A stretch of DNA of 64,000 nucleotides from Methanothermobacter sp. K4. Lineage in GTDB: Archaea > Methanobacteriota > Methanobacteria > Methanobacteriales > Methanothermobacteraceae. Positions within the stretch are counted from its first letter, which is position 1, and each line of letters begins with the position of its first letter. A model generated the notes under the pieces. It did no database searches, was not told the origin of the DNA, and worked only from the letters and a program-made list of their open reading frames with translations. A program made the translations under genes and the position numbers. The DNA lies in the NCBI RefSeq assembly GCF_022014235.1, contig NZ_JAKLTD010000002.1:504548-568547 (forward strand), written 5' to 3'. Shown in pieces: positions 60,570 through 64,000 of the stretch.

Positions 60570-62324
60570 TCACACCTCACCACATTCCTTGACGATCCTT
60601 TCCTGGATCTCCTTGATTCTTGCCGGGAATTCGTCTTCAGGTATGTACTTCATACGCCCTATGTCCTCCTTGACGGGGAGGGCTATGATGTCCGCTGCTG
60701 GCGCACCCTTCTCAAGTGCTGCTGTTGCGTTCCTGTGGAACATTATGATTGTCCTTAGCATCTCAAACTGCTTTGATGGTGAGCAGTATGTGTCAACCTC
60801 ATGGTAGGCGTTCTGCTGGAGGAAGTCCTCCCTTATCATCCTTGTTGTCTCCAGGGTTATCCTCTCCCTGTCTGGAAGTGCGTCGGGTCCCACAAGCTGG
60901 ACGATCTCCTGGAGTTCTGCCTCCTTCTGGAGGAGTGCCATTGCCTCGTCCCTTGTGGCCCTCCATTCAGGGTCAACGTTTTTGGCCCACCATTCCTCGA
61001 CGCTGTCAACGTAGAGTGAGTAGCTCTGGAGCCAGTCAATGGATGGGAAGTGACGCTTGTCTGCAAGGGATGCGTCAAGTGCCCAGAAAACCTTACAGAT
61101 CCTGAGTGTGTTCTGTGTGACAGGCTCTGAGAGGTCCCCACCTGGTGGTGAAACCGCACCGACGACTGACACGGATGCAACCTTGTCCTCTGAACCCACG
61201 GTTGTAACCCTTCCTGCACGCTCATAGAACTGGGCGAGCCTGGATGCCAGGTACGCAGGGTATCCCTCTTCACCGGGCATCTCCTCGAGCCTTCCTGAGA
61301 TCTCCCTCATGGCCTCTGCCCACCTTGATGTGGAGTCGGCCATGAGCGCAACATCGTATCCCATGTCCCTGAAGTACTCTGCTATGGTTATACTTGTGTA
61401 CACACAGGCCTCCCTTGCAGCCACAGGCATGTTTGATGTGTTTGCTATGAGAACAGTCCTGTCCATGAGGGGGTTACCTGTCTTTGGGTCCTCCAGTTCA
61501 GGGAATTCCTTAAGGACCTCTGTCATCTCGTTACCCCTTTCACCGCATCCAACGTAGACGATTATGTCTGCGTCGGCCCATTTTGCAAGCTGCTGCTGGG
61601 TAACGGTTTTACCTGAACCGAATGGCCCTGGTATTGCTGCTGTACCGCCCTTGGCGACTGAGAAGAATGTGTCCTGTGCCCTCTGACCTGTTATGAGGGG
61701 GACGTCAGGGTCAAGTTTCCTTTTGTATGGTCGGCCCTTCCTCACAGGCCACTTCTGGAGCATCTGCACCTTAACGGTGCCCTTATCGGTTTCCACCTCT
61801 GCTATATCATCAAGGACCGTGTATTCGCCCTGGGGAACTATCCCTGTGAGTTTACCCTCAACGTTTGGTGGGATCATTATCTTGTGGGTTATTGAGGAGG
61901 TCTCCTCCACCTCACCGATTATGTCCCCACCCTTAACCATCTGACCCTCCCTGGCCAGTGGCTTGAAGGTCCATTTCTTATCCTTTGGGAGTGATGGTAC
62001 ATCCACTCCCCTCTCGATGTAGTCTCCGGTGAGTGCCTTGATATCCTCGAGGGGCCTCTGTATCCCATCGAAGATTGAACCCAGTATTCCAGGCCCGAGT
62101 TCCACTGATAGAGGGCCGCCTGTTCTCTCAACGGTCTCCCCAGGTTTTATACCTGCTGTTTCCTCGTAGACCTGGATTGTTGCTGTGTCACCCTCAAGTT
62201 CAATGATTTCTCCTATGAGCTTGTCTTCACCCACCTTGACCATTTCATACATCTGGGATCCTCTCATCCCCTCGGCGATGATAACAGGACCCGCTATTTT
62301 TATAATCCTTCCTTCCTGTGTCAT
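60570..62324 (-). CDS. atpA: A-type ATP synthase subunit A (catalytic)
   Basis: A 584-residue catalytic subunit. Walker A is GPFGSGKT (233-240), followed by [27 protein letters not shown]; the A-type non-homologous region lies at about 120-210. No intein interrupts the P-loop, unlike some archaeal homologues. Its ATG overlaps the atpF stop (ATGA). It hydrolyses or makes ATP in exchange for H+/Na+ flow. Confidence 0.97.
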   Translation of the reverse strand: MTQEGRIIKIAGPVIIAEGMRGSQMYEMVKVGEDKLIGEIIELEGDTATIQVYEETAGIKPGETVERTGGPLSVELGPGILGSIFDGIQRPLEDIKALTGDYIERGVDVPSLPKDKKWTFKPLAREGQMVKGGDIIGEVEETSSITHKIMIPPNVEGKLTGIVPQGEYTVLDDIAEVETDKGTVKVQMLQKWPVRKGRPYKRKLDPDVPLITGQRAQDTFFSVAKGGTAAIPGPFGSGKTVTQQQLAKWADADIIVYVGCGERGNEMTEVLKEFPELEDPKTGNPLMDRTVLIANTSNMPVAAREACVYTSITIAEYFRDMGYDVALMADSTSRWAEAMREISGRLEEMPGEEGYPAYLASRLAQFYERAGRVTTVGSEDKVASVSVVGAVSPPGGDLSEPVTQNTLRICKVFWALDASLADKRHFPSIDWLQSYSLYVDSVEEWWAKNVDPEWRATRDEAMALLQKEAELQEIVQLVGPDALPDRERITLETTRMIREDFLQQNAYHEVDTYCSPSKQFEMLRTIIMFHRNATAALEKGAPAADIIALPVKEDIGRMKYIPEDEFPARIKEIQERIVKECGEV

Positions 62325-62641
62325 TTTACCATCTCAACCCCAATAACTCTTTTAATAAGGTCCCTCAGTGGATCGGTTTCGCGTTCTGAGGGCCCTGTTT
62401 TATCAGGTATCTCTATTATCATTGGCAGTGCGCTTGAACTTGTGGTTTCCTCAATAAATTCCCTCAGTTCATCCCCAATCTTTTCTGTGACAATTATTAT
62501 GGAGAAGCCTTCACCTATAAGGTTCCTTATGGTTTCCTCTGCCTCGTCAGGTGTTTCCACGATGTAGCCTTCCCTGACGCCTCCAAGTCTGAACCCTGTC
62601 ACGGTGTCCCTGTCACCGACCACTGCAATATTTGAACTCAT
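62321..62641 (-). CDS. atpF: A-type ATP synthase subunit F
   Basis: A 106-residue CheY-like small stalk subunit ([21 protein letters not shown], then [17 protein letters not shown]). It contacts subunit D and affects activity. Both ends overlap neighbours by four bases (atpC stop and atpA start), showing tight coupling. Confidence 0.95.
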   Translation of the reverse strand: MSSNIAVVGDRDTVTGFRLGGVREGYIVETPDEAEETIRNLIGEGFSIIIVTEKIGDELREFIEETTSSSALPMIIEIPDKTGPSERETDPLRDLIKRVIGVEMVK

Positions 62642-63795
62642 ACCAACATCTCCTTAACCATTGATTCAGGGAACCCTGGCTCCCTCTTGCTTCTTGCTAT
62701 GACCTTGAGGTTTCGCACCTCGGTTTCCTTCCTGCTGAGGAATCCTATCATTGGTCCCACCCCAAAGGGCTTCTTGAGTGCGAAGTTCCTGGCCATTCTG
62801 TTGAGGTTATCCTCAAGGACGCGCTCGAAGACCGCCACTGAACCTGTTGATGTGTACTCTGATAGTGCCTCTGATAGTATCTGTCCGTAGTCTGTCCCCT
62901 CAAGGCCACTTATAACTCCACTGACGTCCTCTGCCTCCATGAGGTCCTTGAGCTTCCACTCCCTCAGCTGGTAGCCCTGGGGTACTATGTATGGGCTTAT
63001 GTCATCGTAGCTGAGGCCGTCTGCCTTTGCACGGAGTATCATCCTGAGGTTCGCCACATCCACCTGTGTACCGAAGTAGGTGTGCAGAATCTTTGTGTTG
63101 TCATCTGAGGGGCTTCCAACTGACCTTATGAGGTCCTCCAGGAATTTTCTGTCGAGGGCGGCCTCAATTGGAAGTAGCATACCTGTTTCCTGGTACTGGG
63201 AAAGGGCATCCTCCAGTACCTCTGCGTACTCTGTTCCCTCAAGGCCTGTTACGACCTCCTGGACATTTGATGCATCCACCAGTCCCTCTATGACCTCATA
63301 GATCTCCCCTGCAGGTACTATCAGGTTCACTGTCTCCTCAGCACTTAAACCTGCGTCCTTTGCTGTTATGAGGCTCTTTATGTTCCTTATATCCCACTTC
63401 CTGAGGTTTGCCCTGAAGGGGTCCCTTATGGATGCAGGCGCTATCTTTGATACTGTCTCATAGGTCTCTGCAAGCTGACTTTCAAGTGCCTTCTCAATGG
63501 GGAAGCGGTCAACGTAGCCTGCATAGTCGGGGAGTCCTCTCAGGTAGTTTTTGAACTCCTCCATTGACTCTGTCTCAAGGATCTCTGAGAGCTGTTTCTC
63601 GTTTATCAGTCTCCCGATACGTGCCCTGACTCTGGCGTTTGGGTATGCGAAGGGGAATAAATCTAATATAGGCCTTATAGTTGCTATTACAACAATAGCA
63701 CCTATAATTGCCCCTCCAAGGAGGAGTACGCCTATAAAAGATTCTATTGAAGGGAATCCAAGCGCTGTTACAATTGTTGTGATGCTGTCAGCCAT
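62638..63795 (-). CDS. atpC: A-type ATP synthase subunit C
   Basis: A 385-residue V-type AC39/subunit d homologue that links the central stalk to the membrane rotor. Repeated helical units end in E-T-V-L-like segments (LPDYAGYVDRFPIEKALE, LEGTEYAEVLEDALSQY, LEGTDYGQILSEALSEY). An N-terminal hydrophobic segment (ESFIGVLLLGGAIIGAIVVIA) is present. Its start is 15 bases after the atpE stop, with AGGGGAGATAAC before the ATG. Confidence 0.93.
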   Translation of the reverse strand: MADSITTIVTALGFPSIESFIGVLLLGGAIIGAIVVIATIRPILDLFPFAYPNARVRARIGRLINEKQLSEILETESMEEFKNYLRGLPDYAGYVDRFPIEKALESQLAETYETVSKIAPASIRDPFRANLRKWDIRNIKSLITAKDAGLSAEETVNLIVPAGEIYEVIEGLVDASNVQEVVTGLEGTEYAEVLEDALSQYQETGMLLPIEAALDRKFLEDLIRSVGSPSDDNTKILHTYFGTQVDVANLRMILRAKADGLSYDDISPYIVPQGYQLREWKLKDLMEAEDVSGVISGLEGTDYGQILSEALSEYTSTGSVAVFERVLEDNLNRMARNFALKKPFGVGPMIGFLSRKETEVRNLKVIARSKREPGFPESMVKEMLV

Positions 63796-63810
63796 CTGTT
63801 ATCTCCCCTT

Positions 63811-64000
63811 TCATTGGAAAAGAACCCTGGCCACCTCTGAACGTAGAGCCTTTCTGAAGCGGGACATCCTGGCCTCTACTGTATTGTTAACCTCAACCAG
63901 TCCATCCTTTGTCCTTACCACTGCTCCTCCAATGGTTCTGATACTGTCTCCAACCTCCAGGGTTGTCTTTTTGCCTGTCTCGGCTTCCACTTCAGCTGCG
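63811..64000 (-). CDS. atpE: A-type ATP synthase subunit E, C-terminal part only
   Basis: From the right edge the reverse strand is open to a TGA at 63811-63813, giving 62 C-terminal residues: TIGGAVVRTKDGLVEVNNTV, then EARMSRFRKALRSEVARVLF. This is the conserved end of the peripheral stalk subunit E. The N-terminal coiled coil and the K and I subunits should lie beyond the window. Confidence 0.9.
   Translation of the reverse strand, partial: AAEVEAETGKKTTLEVGDSIRTIGGAVVRTKDGLVEVNNTVEARMSRFRKALRSEVARVLFQ

Noticed and set aside
60570-62324. Intein in the catalytic ATP synthase subunit
   Set aside because: The P-loop GPFGSGKT is continuous and the length (584) is normal.

Overview
The window reads as chromosomal DNA of a thermophilic hydrogenotrophic methanogen of the Methanobacteriales, most likely the genus Methanothermobacter. 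The archaeal markers are TFB, Gar1, aRF1, eIF-5A with a hypusine site, DnaG-type primase, the A-type ATP synthase, archaeal PEP carboxylase and GTG/TTG starts behind GGAGGTGAT-like ribosome sites. CfbE (coenzyme F430 synthesis) marks a methanogen. Many genes match my memory of the M. thermautotrophicus MTH867-MTH961 region, including homologues of MTH889, MTH895 and MTH938. The exact species cannot be fixed by eye. There is no rRNA, CRISPR array, prophage or insertion sequence.

Layout: 1-2.6 kb is an arginine/ornithine/polyamine block (TIGR00300 protein, agmatinase, eIF-5A, and divergent PdaD). 2.6-8.3 kb holds FBPase/IMPase, NAD kinase, CfbE, HemC, a Gfo/Idh/MocA oxidoreductase and a GfcR-like PRTase. 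8.7-16.1 kb is mostly membrane proteins plus aRF1, UMP kinase and a two-domain glycosyltransferase. 16.4-24 kb is information processing: TFB-Gar1, a DUF211/RraA/UPF0104 operon, and a Toprim protein, DnaG, a Lon-like ATPase without protease and a Xer recombinase. 24.1-28.7 kb has an ArsP/thioredoxin/ArsR cluster and two overlapping response-regulator/HisKA_2 kinases. 28.8-34.3 kb has DUF523-DUF1722, class II photolyase, BioY, DUF1284, an Fe-S aldo-keto reductase and a THUMP protein.

34.3-47 kb is the accessory cell-surface region: two nearly identical sequon-rich secreted proteins, a beta-helix surface protein that seems to start at ATT, an MBL/beta-CASP nuclease, a broken M28/lipoprotein junction, and a 1666-residue membrane-anchored CobN-like chelatase subunit. 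47.1-52.5 kb holds a nuclease-fold protein, a MarR operon behind twin palindromes, and a run of small genes in which two (a DtxR-type regulator and the MTH938 homologue) look frameshifted. 52.6-57 kb has PEP carboxylase, a heliorhodopsin, two tRNA-Gln genes and an ATP-grasp enzyme. 58.1-64 kb is the A-type ATP synthase operon (E-C-F-A-B-D plus DUF22), read leftward and cut by the right edge.

The most notable items are the heliorhodopsin (Schiff-base Lys259, counterion Glu124) in a strict anaerobe that also has a photolyase 24 kb away; the surface-anchored CobN-like protein; and a recurrent pattern of 20-70 bp near-tandem duplications at gene ends, several of which create short leader peptides upstream of the real start codon.
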